This document shows, piece by piece, positions 48,593 through 60,102 of a stretch of 64,000 bases of DNA. The stretch's first letter is position 1, and each line of letters opens with the position of its first letter. The notes under the pieces were generated by a model. It saw only the letters and a program-made list of their open reading frames with translations. It had not been told where the DNA came from and ran no database searches. This DNA comes from Tenrec ecaudatus (taxonomy: Eukaryota > Chordata > Mammalia > Afrosoricida > Tenrecidae): assembly GCF_050624435.1 (NCBI RefSeq), contig NC_134541.1, forward strand, positions 6,772,983 through 6,836,982, written 5' to 3'. The translations under genes and the position numbers were made by a program.

Positions 48593-48713
48593 GAGGCTTT
48601 AGCCACGTGGTGATCCCGGCTTTGGGGGGCAGCCCACCAGGCCAAGCAGCCCAGGGGCTGGGCGCACGAGGCTGAGGCTGAGAAATGACTGGGGAAGGGG
48701 GCACCCGAAGTCC

Positions 48714-49109
48714 TCACTCCAGCGCCCCCCGGAAGTGACGCGCGTGCTGCTCCAGCTTCTGGGCCTGGGCCTGCAGGTGCTGCAGGGCGGCAGGGCTCGG
48801 GTGGCGGAGCACGGCATCCTTGGTGGCCAGAGCCACGTTCTTGAGCAGGCCGCAGAGGTGGCTGCTGCCGCGCAGGATCTCGTTGCGCGCGTCCCGCTCC
48901 TGCGTCTCCTTGCACAGCGCGTCCACCAGCTTCTGCCCGACCACGATGACCAGCTTGCTGTGCGTGATGAAGGTCTCCGGCGGCTGGCCGTGGCTGAGGC
49001 TGCCCGCCAGCACGCCGAGGGCTTTGAAGAGAGCCCCGAAATAGAGGCGGCAGTGTTGGGAAAGGTGGAGCGGCTTCTCAGGAGGCGGGGTGAGCCCAGG
49101 GCCCGGCTC
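48714..49109 (-). CDS. CASS4: CASS4 last exon, C-terminal FAT-like domain
   Basis: Acceptor CTGCTCCAG, then EPGPGLTPPPEKPLHLSQ, HCRLYFGALFKALGVLAGS and on to QKLEQHARHFRGALE and TGA (48716-48714); 131 residues. The ISAFHGSL-like segment of human is LGVLAGSL here. This part forms the four-helix domain that binds C-terminal partners in CAS proteins. The exon is strikingly GC-rich compared with its flanks. Confidence 0.95.
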   Translation of the reverse strand, partial: EPGPGLTPPPEKPLHLSQHCRLYFGALFKALGVLAGSLSHGQPPETFITHSKLVIVVGQKLVDALCKETQERDARNEILRGSSHLCGLLKNVALATKDAVLRHPSPAALQHLQAQAQKLEQHARHFRGALE

Positions 49110-52100
49110 CTGGAGCAGGGGAGCAACAGAGATAAGGAAGAGGTGTCATCAGCAGGCTGCGGTTGCCCCTCTTCCTGTTTGTGCTCAGTGTGCAAGGACT
49201 TGTAGAGAAGTCCAACCATGCAGCATTTGCACAACACTGAAAAGCTGTCAAAGTGCAATGGGATAGAAGAAACCGACTTCCTGGTCATCTACTCTCTACT
49301 GCCATTAGTTGTTGGTGGCTGTTAGTTGCCAGGGAGTCAGTTCCAATTCAGAGACACCCTACTTAGAAAAACCCGATGGCGCCCAGTTCTAGTCCGAAAC
49401 ACAGGGGGCCGCCACGAGTCAGAACCAGCCCGGGAGGGAAGGGTTTGAGATATACTTGTAGCCCTAGCGTATCCCAGCATATATGTCAAACCTCCCGGAA
49501 GTGCCTTGGAAGAAAGGCCTGGCAATCTACTTACAAAAGATTAACCCCACCCCCAACACACTGCTCTCTGTGGATCCTGACTCATAGCAACCTGATAGGA
49601 GGAAGTAGAACTGCCCTCCGACCGGGTTTCCAAGGCTGCAAATCTTTCCCGGATCCAGAGTGCCACATCTCTTTCCCATGGAGTAGGTGGTGGTTTAAGC
49701 CAGTGATCTTTCCATTAGCAGCCAAGCTCTTAATCACGACGCCACCAAGGGCCCTTTTACCAAAGACTGCATCTATTAAAAACCCCGTGAAATCCTGCTC
49801 GGAAACAAAGAGGGCCCTTTTGAATTGACTCAGTGGAAACTGGTGTGTGTGTGTGTGTGTGTGTGTGTGTGCACGTATACACTAATGTGGGAGCCCTGGT
49901 GAAGGAATGGGTTACACACTGGGCTCATAGCCGTCAGGTCAACAGTTTGAAACCACCACCTGCTCCTTGCTCCCAAGGAGACGAGGCTTTCTACTCCCTT
50001 AAAGAGGCACACTCTTGGAAGCCCACAGCAGGGCAGTTCTACCCTGTCCTCTGGGGTCGCTGGGAGCTGGAATTGACTCATCAGCAGGGAGCGAGTGAGT
50101 ATAAACTTAGTGTCTCCTGGAGAAATTTCATGAAGTTTTTATATTCAGTTCTCTTAACAAAACATCCAAACCCCAGTCTAAAAAACAAAACAAAAACACC
50201 TGGGTGATGCTTAGAACTTTGAAAGACTCTTGATGGTGGCCGCTGACCATGCACTCAAAGAACATGGGAGGGCACTTCAAAAGCTTGTGGGCAATGGGAA
50301 TGAAAAGATAATGGAATCTTCCCACGAACTTTTTGGAGCCCCCTTGGATTTATACATATTTTAAAAAATCATTTCTAATTTTGGGATCAGAGATAAATTT
50401 GCCTGGATTCCAATCGTTTCTAGAAGACGTCCAAATAGGCTGACTTAAGGGCCTTCCTATGAGGCCGCCTAGGTTTTTGTGCTGGTGAATTTCCTTTTTG
50501 GGGGACCACGGAGCTGATGTCTTCCAAGCACCTCTTGTATTTGCAGAGCAGCCAGTGGGCGGTCCAGCCCACACAGTGGGAAAGTGCCTGCCACAAGGCC
50601 CATCTGGAGAAGTGCTTTCTAAGTGTGGTCCCCAGACCTGCAGCATCGACATCACCACTGCCCAGAGTCCTCAGAAACAAAAAGGTACCCGCCCCCCCAC
50701 CCCCACCTTGCCAGCCTCTGGAATCACAAACTCAGGGAGTGGGGTCAGCCAGCCATCTGGGTTTCAAAATGCCTAGTGGCATAGCGATTGCACTTTGGGA
50801 TGCGATCCGCATGGTCGGCAGTTTGAAACTACCAGCAGCTCCACGTGAGAAAGACTGGGTTTTCTCCTCCCATCAACAGTTCGTCTCAGAAACCCACAAG
50901 GGGTTGCTCTGAGTCAGCATTGACTCCACGGCAGCGAGTTCGATAGGCACAGCGGGTTACGTATTGGACTATGAACTACAGAGTCAGCAGTTCCAACCCC
51001 CCGGCTGCTACTGGAGAGAAATAGGAGACTGTCTGCTCCCGTAAAGATTTAGCAAAAGTTCCTAAGTATATTTGGTATATCACCTACTTTTCAGGGGGGA
51101 AAAGTTACCACCGCCACCACCCCACTCCACCCCTGGGCAATGAAAAGCTATTGTACGACCGCCCACAATCCAGGCTAAAGTGTAGGTGTCTGCTTTTGCA
51201 GCCCTCCTGGATTGTGCCAGGTAGCCCTGGTGGTGTAGTGGTTACGAGTGGGGCTGCTAACTACAAGGTCAGCAGTTGGAAACCACCAGCAGCTCCGAGG
51301 GAGAGAGATGGGGCTCATTGCTCCCGTACAGAGTTACAGTCTCGGGAACTCACTGGGGCAGTTCTACCCTGTCCTAGAGGGTCGCCAGGAGTCGGCTCTG
51401 ACCCAATGGCAAGGAGATACCTGTGACCTTTCAAAATGAACATATTTTAAAAATCACATCTAAGCCCAGTATCAGAGGCAAGCCTGAACACCAAGTATGG
51501 CCGAAAGGTATCCAAATATGGCTTCAGGAGTCCCTGGGTGGTGTGGACATGGTGCACACACTTTGCTGCTAACTGGAAGGGCCTAGGCTGAAGCTCACTC
51601 ACCCAGAGACATCTTGGTAAAAAACCAACGGCCTAGTGATCTAATTCCACAAGCAGAAGATCGGTCATCGACAGCCCCCACGGGCCACGGGTCTCCTCAG
51701 ACACGTACAAGGTCGCCGTGAGTTGCAATGGACTCAATGGGGACATTTTTGTTGTTGTTTGTTTTTGTTTTTGAATCTATCGTATTATCCAGTTACTTGA
51801 CTTGCCTGCTACTAGGCTGTATCTAGAATTCCACTCTGGTGAGCTTTATTTTTGGGACTCTGGGCCCAAGGTCTCCCCAAATGTCCACCTAGAAACATTC
51901 TCAGTATCTAGCTTCCTGGCAGCCACTGCAATGGACACCCCAGGGACACCCCCCAGCACTCCCTCCCCCGCCCCCAGCTCAAGGCATCTCTTGGAACTCA
52001 CCTGTCCACAGGCACTGGTGCCGAGTTTCACGCCTAGTTCGTGGGAGGGGTCGTCCTCTCTCTGCTGGTCAGAAGGAGCACGCGTGTGGAGGGGCTCCGT

Positions 52101-55100
52101 TTCTCTCTGGGGGGCCTGGGTACATTTTTCAAGCTGATGTTCTGAGTTTGCGGTCCACGGCTGCGCCTCCTCCTTTTCAGAGTTCTGCTTAAAAAGGAGC
52201 TTCCCATTGGCAATGACCATAGAGGCAAACCTCTTGGTGTCTTCTGGAACCATCCGCGCCGCCATGACGAACCTCTCTAGGTCGTCGGGGCTGTTCTGGA
52301 CCTTGTCTGTCACAAGAGCCTCCAGGGACCAGTGGCAGCGGTCCAGGTTCTGCTTGGTCTCCAGCAGGACCTGGTAGGAGCAGGAGATGGTGTGGAGCTG
52401 ATCTTTCATTCGGACCTGCAGGCTACAGTCGCTGAGGTTGCTGGCCGTCTCCCGGACCCCCCGGGCGAAATCCAGAAATTCCCTAAGCGATTCCTCTGTG
52501 TGGTCCACAGCCCGGTGCACGGCGTCCAGGCTGGCCTCCAGGAACTGCCGGAATCGCCACTTCCTGCTGACGAAGAGCAGCAGGCCCTCCACGGCGAGGG
52601 CCACCTTGTGCTGCAGGGCTGTCACCGTCTCCTTGGCCGTGTGCGGGTCCACAGGCAGCTCCTTGGGCAACTCCTCGGAGGACGAGCTGGAGGAGGACTC
52701 GGTGGACGTGGAGGAGCATAGGCTGGCCCTGCTGCTGCCCGACCCCGAGGCCCACAAGCTGTCTGGTTCGGGAGATGCAGTCAGCCGGGCAGAGAGCCTG
52801 GGGCAGCTGGGTTCCACACACGTCTCCTCGGCCCTGGCTGCTTTGTCCAGCTCTGCTGCCCCCTGAGGGACACTGGCCATCGCCTTAGGGATGTCATAAA
52901 TGTTTGGCTTGGTGTTCTGTTGCTCCACTCGGGGGATCCGGAAGCTTGAGGGCACCTTGTAGGTGACCCCTTCATCCCTGGGCACTGGGAGGTCAGAAGA
53001 AGGGATTTCGGGGAGACTGAATTTTTTCTGCCTGGACAAATCTCTGTACCGTTGTTGACTCTGGGACCGGCTATCCAGGGACGCGTAAGTGGGGATGAAC
53101 CTGGGGGCGGGCTGGAGCTTCACTTTTTCAACCACACTGCTTAGGGGAGAGCTCGTGGCACTGGCTTTTTCTGGTGACCCTGAGTGGTCGAAAGTGTATG
53201 CTGGCTTCGGAGGGCTCGGGAGTGTGCTGTAGTCACCTCTCTGCACGGCCTGCGATGGCCCGGGCACGCCCTGTTTCTGGGGAGAAACCGTACAAGGACA
53301 CCCCGCTTAGTGCCGCTACACAGAATTTGAGTGACCCCTGCCGCAGACACGTATCACGCGGAGTGCCCGGCACCCTGCTCCTCAACACGCTGGTTGTCGC
53401 TACTCTGCTCAGGCTTCTTCAGTGGCTCCCCATTGATGTGATGGTCCCAGGCCCCCCACCATCCACCCCACCTTCCTCTCAGCCTCTCATCTCTCCAGCT
53501 CCGTTTCACCTCCCCCCAGCTAAGTCCTCCATCGTCCTCCTAATAGATCCAGCTGCTCGGCTGTTTACCTTACCCTCCACACCAACCAAAAGACCAAACC
53601 CACTGCCACTGAGCTGATGGCGACTCAGTGACCCTATAGGGCAGGGTAAACCTGCCCCCGTGAGTTTCCGAAACTGTCATTCCTTACGTGAGCCGAAATT
53701 CTCATCTTTCTCCCACGGAGCACCTGGTGGCTTTGAACTGCTGACCTTGCGGCTAGCAGTTTGACGAGTAACCACAACACCCACAGGCCTTCTTCCAAGA
53801 TGCCTGTAATAGCGACTCGGGCATTGAGAAGGTAAGCGCCTCATTCAGACTCACCCACCCAGCTATTTCTATACCGGAATGCCATTGCAGGGAAGGGCAT
53901 TTGACTCAAATGAAGGTGTCCCCAGCTGGAGCAAATGGTTAACTTGGCAGGTAACTGGAATGCGCTCCCAGGATGCTCCAGGTGTGCCTCCGCAGACAGG
54001 CCTGCTGATCTTCGGACCCACTGCCATTGAGTTTGAGTTGATTCCGACTCATAGAGACCCTATATAGCGTTACCCTAACCATCCTTCTGGGGCAGACAGC
54101 TTCTTCATTCTCTTGTGGGGCGCCTGGTGCTTACCTTGTGGTGAGTAGCACCAGCACCATCCCAACCCAAACCCAACCCACTGAGCCTCTGAAAGCCCCA
54201 CGTTGCCCGGCTCCCCTCTGTCACAGCGGGGTCGCCTGGAGTCAGGGCCAACTTGCTGCTCTTGGGTTTGGCCTCACAGGAGACAAGGCATGCTTCCCAT
54301 TTGTGACCCAGACAACCCAGTTGCCCAGGGCCGATCCAATCCGTACTTACACTGGCGTGGCTGCCTCGTGGTGCCAGTCTTGCCTTCTGGGGGCTGGCGG
54401 GAATGTCATATAGCTGCGGCTTCTCAGGCACCTGGGAAGAGACACAGAGGAGACCCACTTGGATTCTTCCTTCCTGGTGGTCCCAGGTGACAAACACACC
54501 TGGTCCAGTGTCCCCTCCCAGAGAGGCCACACTCAGTCCTTCTGCTCTGGGTGGCAGCCCATGTGCCACCATGGCCCTGGGCTCAGCCATGGCCTGAGTG
54601 CTTTGTAGGCTCCTTTTCCACTGACACCAGGGGACAAGTCAGAGAGAGCGAGGCGGCTGTGGTTGTCTGAGTCCCTGAGGGGTGGGGAGCAACAGTGAAC
54701 CCCCTTAGCCACTGACCAAGAGGTTGGAGGTTCCATTCTACCCAGGGGCAGCCGGAAGAAAGACCTGGCGATCTACTTTGAAAACCCAGAGTAGAACCCC
54801 ACTGTCACCGAGTCTGTTCCCAGGCTACACGCTTGACGGAGCAGAATGTCACCGCTCTCTCTCCTGTGGAGCGGCTGGTGGGTCTGAACGGCTCACTGTT
54901 GGCTAGCAGCTAAGCCTGTCTCTTACATATACCATCCCACGTATGCCCCCAGGACCTCTAAATGTACCATCCAAAAAACAAAAACAAACCCACTGTCACT
55001 GAGTTTGAGTTGATTCTGACTCACAGCGACCCTATATAGCGTTACCCCATCCATCTTTATGGGGCAGACAGCCTCTTCATTCTCTTGTGGGGCATCTGGT

Positions 55101-58100
55101 GCTTACCTTGTGATAAGTAGCACCAGCACCATCCCAACCCAAACTCAACCCACTGCCCTCCACTCGAGTCTGACTCATAGCGGCCCTGCAGGCCAGGATC
55201 GAACTAACTTCCCTGTGGGTTTCTGCGACAGTAACTCTTTACAGGACTAGAAAGCCCCATCTTTCTCCTGAGGAGCAGCTGGTGGTTCTGAACTGCTGAC
55301 CTTGAAACTAGCAGCCCAAGGAGAAATCGCCACGAGGACTCCTTCTATACGCCCTACACACACACACACACACATATCATATAGATATGTACACACACAC
55401 CATACATACATCTATATACCATATAGATATTCACATACATACACCATATATCTAAATACCATATAGATATACATGCATATACCATATACACACATATATC
55501 TAAACACCATATAGATATGTACACACATACCATATAGATATGTACACATCTACAGCTATATACCATACATGTATATAGTATGGATTACAAACGAGAAGAA
55601 CATTTCAACGCTCAGGAATCCAACAGTGCGCTCTCTGGTCTGAAGCTGGCCTGAGGGGCTGGGGTGCTGTGGGGTTCAGAGCAGAAAGGTACAGCAGCGT
55701 GCCTGGAGGGTCCCAGTCTGGAGGGAGACTCACCGTGCTGGCGGGGTGGGCCCGGCGCTGGGTGGGGACGTCGTACACCTGGGAGGGCAGCGTGGGCAGC
55801 GAGGCCACCATGGGCCTGGGGAGCGTGATGGCGATCTGGGAGAGAAGGGAACAAGGGGAAGGACATGTCAGCGTGGGTGTGACGGCTGCGTTCAGGACCA
55901 CACTTGGAAGGGTCTCAGGCAGTAGTGACCGTGGCAGTGTGGTCGAGGCCAAATTCCGGAAGGGATGTTTAGACTCCTCCTGATTGACGATGTGTGATGT
56001 CGTGTGAGTGCATGGCTGGTGGTGGCTCACACAGTGGTTTGGGGAGACATACCCTCCCCTGCCCTGCAGCCCCCACATGATGGTGCGTTAGGATTGCCCC
56101 TCAAACTCCCAAACCTCAAACTCACTGCCAGCCAGTGGATCCTGGCTCAGAGCCCCCTGTAGGACAGGGTGAAACTGCCCCTGTGGGTTTCCAAGGCTGT
56201 AATTCTATCCAGAAGCAGAAAGCCTCATCTTTTTCTTGTGGGGCTGTTGGTAGTCTTGAACTGATGACCTTGTGCTTAGCAGCCCAAAGCATAACCACTC
56301 TGCCACCAGGGCTCCTGGCAATTCATCCTCGGAAATATTCCCACTGGAGTCCACAGGAAGAATGGGAGCTGTGCTCCTGCCCAGGCAGCAACCTCATGGC
56401 CTGGCTCTGAAGTGGAGTGGTGTCTGGACACAGCCACCCTTGTGTCCCCTGATTCTGTCATCATGGAGGCAGCAGGCTGGGTCCCCATGGCACTTGGGAC
56501 TCAACCCACACTCCTTAGCAGACAGGAGTCCCTGGATGGCCACATGGTTAAACGCCCAGCTGCAAACTCAAAGTTTGGAAATTTGAGTCCACCCAGAGGC
56601 ATCTTGGAAGAAAGGCCTGGTGGTCTCCTTCCCCAAAACCCATCAGTTGAAACCCCTGCAGAGTAGTTCTCCTCTGACTCACACGGGGGTGGCCGTGAGT
56701 CGGAGCCAGCAAGATAACAGCTGGTGTTGGCCCATACCAGGCTTGTCCTGCCCCCCGCCCCCTCAAGGCCAGGCATGTTTTCGGTTCTTCTCCAGCCCAG
56801 TCCAACACTGGTCCTCACTGGTGGTCCCACCTACTCCCACACATCCGGCTCCCTCCCATGGCAGAGCCTGTCCAAGTGCTAGCCACTGTCTATAAGGGGT
56901 CCCTCGGATTGGGGTCCGCTGATGTCCATGGCCGTGTGCGGCTACAAGCCCACCCCCAGCAGCCAAAGGGGCTTTCCGAGTGCGTGGGCTATTGCAACAC
57001 AGGAGGCTCAGGCGGAAGGACATCGTTCCAGAAAGCCCAGTGCTTCTGGGAAAACATAGGCTGGGGATGGCCAACCATGGAGGAATTTTGTCTCGGAGCA
57101 GGGTTTCCAGTGGGTTAGGGAGCAAGGAAGAAACTCCAGTTGAAGAGCCAGTGGGGCCCAGAACAAGGTTTCGTTAGGAAGTCTGGCCCTGGTCACCCGC
57201 GATCTGAAAGAGCCCCTTCTCTGTAAAGCCCGATCAGACATGGTTCTCCGCTCTCGGGCGTGAGGTCAGCCTGTTCCAATGAAGGAAGTTGGAATGAAAA
57301 GTAAAACAAAGCTCAGAGAGTGGTTTTGCGGGGAGGGAAGTGCCCGGAGAAGGCAGGTGGGGGTGAGGGTGGGGGCGGCGGGGCGCTTCTTGGGCACTAG
57401 CTGTGCCTATCTTTTCATCTGGTTCCCAGGGGCACAGGTGGGTTTGACTGGTGACCCGCACGGAGCTGTGTCCCGGAGGACTGCACGTCAGCGCCACCAG
57501 TAGCTTCATGGGCAAGATTAGATTTTCCAGGGCCAAGAGGCTGCCCAGAGCAGGGAAAGGGCATGCCGGGATGCTGCAGCCCGGTCGGCCTTGGGGTGAC
57601 GGGGTGGACCCGCACAGACACTAAAAGGAAGCTCCAGCACCCTTGGGTGACCTGGGGCAGATGGACCCTCTCATCTGCTGGGCCCAGGTTCCCCAGGTCG
57701 ACCCTGTCGTGTAGCGTCAGCACTGACCAGCGGGCAATGGGCTTGTTTTAGGTGTTTAAGCTCCAGGGGGAAAAACTAGTGAAGCTGTTGCCATGGTGTC
57801 GATGCTGAGTCTGGGTGACCCCGTGGACGTGTGTGACAGAGTAGAACCAGGCCTGAGACAGTTTTTCGTGACTGTGGTCAGTGAGGAGTAGATTGCCAGG
57901 CCTTTCTTCAGCAAAGCCTCTCAAGACTCAGAGAAAGGAGCAGAGAGGGCTGCGGCGGTCTGCTCACCTGGCACGTCTGTGCCTGCCCGAGAATCCAGCT
58001 GAATCTGGGACCCCTGACTTCTACGTCACAGACTCCAGGTCTTGCTTTAAACCGAAAACAACAACCAAGCCAGACCCGCAGTCATCGAGTGGATTCTGTC

Positions 58101-58261
58101 TCATAAGAACCCTGTGCCCAGGGCTTCTGGATGGTGAATCTTCATGGGAGCAGACAACCTCATATTTTTCCTTTGGGGTGGCTGGTGGGATTGAACTGCC
58201 AACTTTGTGGCTAGCTGTCTAACGTCTAACCCACGGCACTTCAAGTGATCTCACCCGTACA

Positions 58262-58292
<31 letters not shown>

Positions 58293-60067
58293 GCGCTTGT
58301 GTGACACGTGGCACGTGGCTCAGGCAGACGGGAGGAAGTTTGGGCAGGAGAGTTTCCCAGGTGCTTTACTGAGGTCGCGTCGAGAACCACACTGGGGTGG
58401 CAGAGAGCCCCTGGTCTCTGAAGTCCCCTCTTGTGGCTGTGGTTCTGCCTGCGGCCCTGGCCACACAAGGAAGGACGCAGGCCCTGGGGCCTCAGACTGC
58501 TGGCCCAGATCTCTGGTTTCCTGGGCCCCTCTCTCCTTTGGCCTGGTGTCAGCCTATCGGCCCATCGAGGCCTGGGGTCACCCATTCTTATGCTCTGTCC
58601 ACTCTTTCCATCAGTCCGCCCTGGAAGGAGTCTGGCCTGCCCTGGGTGCTGGGGAGGAGCCTGGCCTGCCCTGGGTGCTGGGGAGGAGCCTGGCCTGCCC
58701 TGGGTGCTGGGGAGGAGCCTGGCCTGCCTTGGGTGCTCAGTGCTGGGTGCTGGGGAGACACACGGAGAGCTGCAGGTGTGGCCTGACTTTTCTTTAAGGT
58801 GGAGACCAAAGTGGGCACCCTTTCTCACAGCGGTTTTGAAGAGAAATTCAAATTAAAAGAAAAATCCAGTGAATGCCACTTGTTATTTTAGGAAGAGCCA
58901 CAGCCACGGCTTGGCTTTGAGGCGGCTGCTCCAATGGCAGCTGAGGGGCTGCAAGGAGCAGCTGTGTCGGGACGCTGCTGCCCGCTGCCCGCCTCCAGGG
59001 GACGCCTGGGAAAGAGGCGGTGGGCTGCCTCGGGACCACAGCACTGGACGCCTTCCTGGACAGCTGCCGGGTGAACAGCTGCCTGGCCCCGTGCCTCGCA
59101 GGGCCGGGAGTTAGGAAATGTGGAGTAGCCAGCATCGTTTCAGGAATCCACCCTTTCCTGGGTGAAGGAAACTTGGGAAGTGGGTGTGGAGGGGGCCTAA
59201 GGGCAAGACACCATTCCCGGCTTTCCAGGCCCTACAGCACCTCCATAGGTGGGTGGGAGGGCTTTCTCTGGACACAGAGCTTGCCTGGACCTCTGCCCAG
59301 CACTGTGACCAGGTGGGACATGTCATTTTAGCAGAATGCAAAGGGCCTGATGGCAGGGAACGGTAGCAGTGATGGAAGACCATGGAAGTCTGGTCCAAAT
59401 TCTTTTTCTTTTTTAAGATCGTTTTATTGGGGGCCCTTACAGCTCTTAGGACCATCCATACCTCAATGGTGTCAAGCATATTTGTACATATGTTGCCATC
59501 ATCATTTTCTAAACATTTACTTTCTTTTGAGCCCTTGGTGTCAGCTCTTTTTTCCTCCTCCCTCCACATGACCACTTGATAAATTATAAATTGTTATTAT
59601 TTTTATATCTTACACCCATGGTTTCTGTTGTTGGGGGAGGGGAGTTGTTTAGTTGTTTATGTGTCCATCATTGCGATCTACTCCCCCTCCCCCCCCCCCC
59701 CCCCCCCCCCCCCGTGTGAGTTCTCGGCACGTTCTCCAGGCTGCTCTTTGAAGCCCTCGGAGAATGGTCTCTGCTGCATCTATTGAGTGGCTTTGGTCCT
59801 GTCTGCCTCTCTCCCCCACTCTCTTTAGCAGAGACATTTTGAAAGTAGAGCTGTAATAGGTGTTGGACTTGGCTCTCTGATAAATAGAGCCTCTGATCAC
59901 ATAGTTATTGCACACTCCATGCCGGGCCCAGGCTGGGGTGGGGGCAGGGCTGAAACACAAAGGCCCCCGCTTTGCTCGTCCTTTCTCTTTCTTCTCGACC
60001 AGCGTCACTTCTCAAAGGGGACCACTGCTGGGGCTGGCCGTGCGTTCTTCTTGATCTTTCTCTATGT

Positions 60068-60102
<35 letters not shown>

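Larger units (their letters stand above)
34701..48713. other. RTF2-CASS4 intergenic region
   Basis: Fourteen kilobases between the RTF2 promoter and the CASS4 stop. Filled with nested elements listed separately: SPIN with LINE inside, a SINE with a retroposed insert, SINE carrying SPIN, RTE, mariner, and about fifteen SINEs. The stretches 37.25-38.65, 43.0-43.6 and 46.4-47.3 kb show nothing I can classify. The only unexplained long open frame is near 44.8-45.2 kb. Confidence 0.65.
49110..52001 (-). other. CASS4 last intron
   Basis: Nearly all SINE: copies near 49.37, 49.54, 49.89, 50.77, 50.95, 51.22 and 51.53 kb, a palindromic mariner-type element at 50.27 kb and a (GT)n tract at 49.84 kb. 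The stretch 50.36-50.69 kb is unique, no exon seen. Confidence 0.7.
53271..54350 (-). other. CASS4 intron before the large exon
   Basis: One good reversed SINE (53.59-53.79 kb), a variant-subtype fragment near 53.92-54.00 kb and a chimeric SINE-like block at 54.01-54.18 kb repeated at 54.99 kb. No exon. Confidence 0.7.
54432..55733 (-). other. CASS4 intron
   Basis: Variant SINE near 54.70-54.94 kb, the duplicated SINE-derived block (54.98-55.15 kb), a reversed SINE (55.14-55.35 kb) and an AT-rich simple repeat (55.36-55.58 kb). Confidence 0.7.

Noticed and set aside
48735-49205. Plus-strand frame of 156 codons opposite the CASS4 last exon
   Set aside because: Shadow of a GC-rich coding exon on the other strand.
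51221-51300. tRNA-like sequences with A and B boxes, here and in dozens of other places
   Set aside because: They are heads of tRNA-derived SINEs with a fixed non-tRNA body; none folds as a separate tRNA gene with mature ends.
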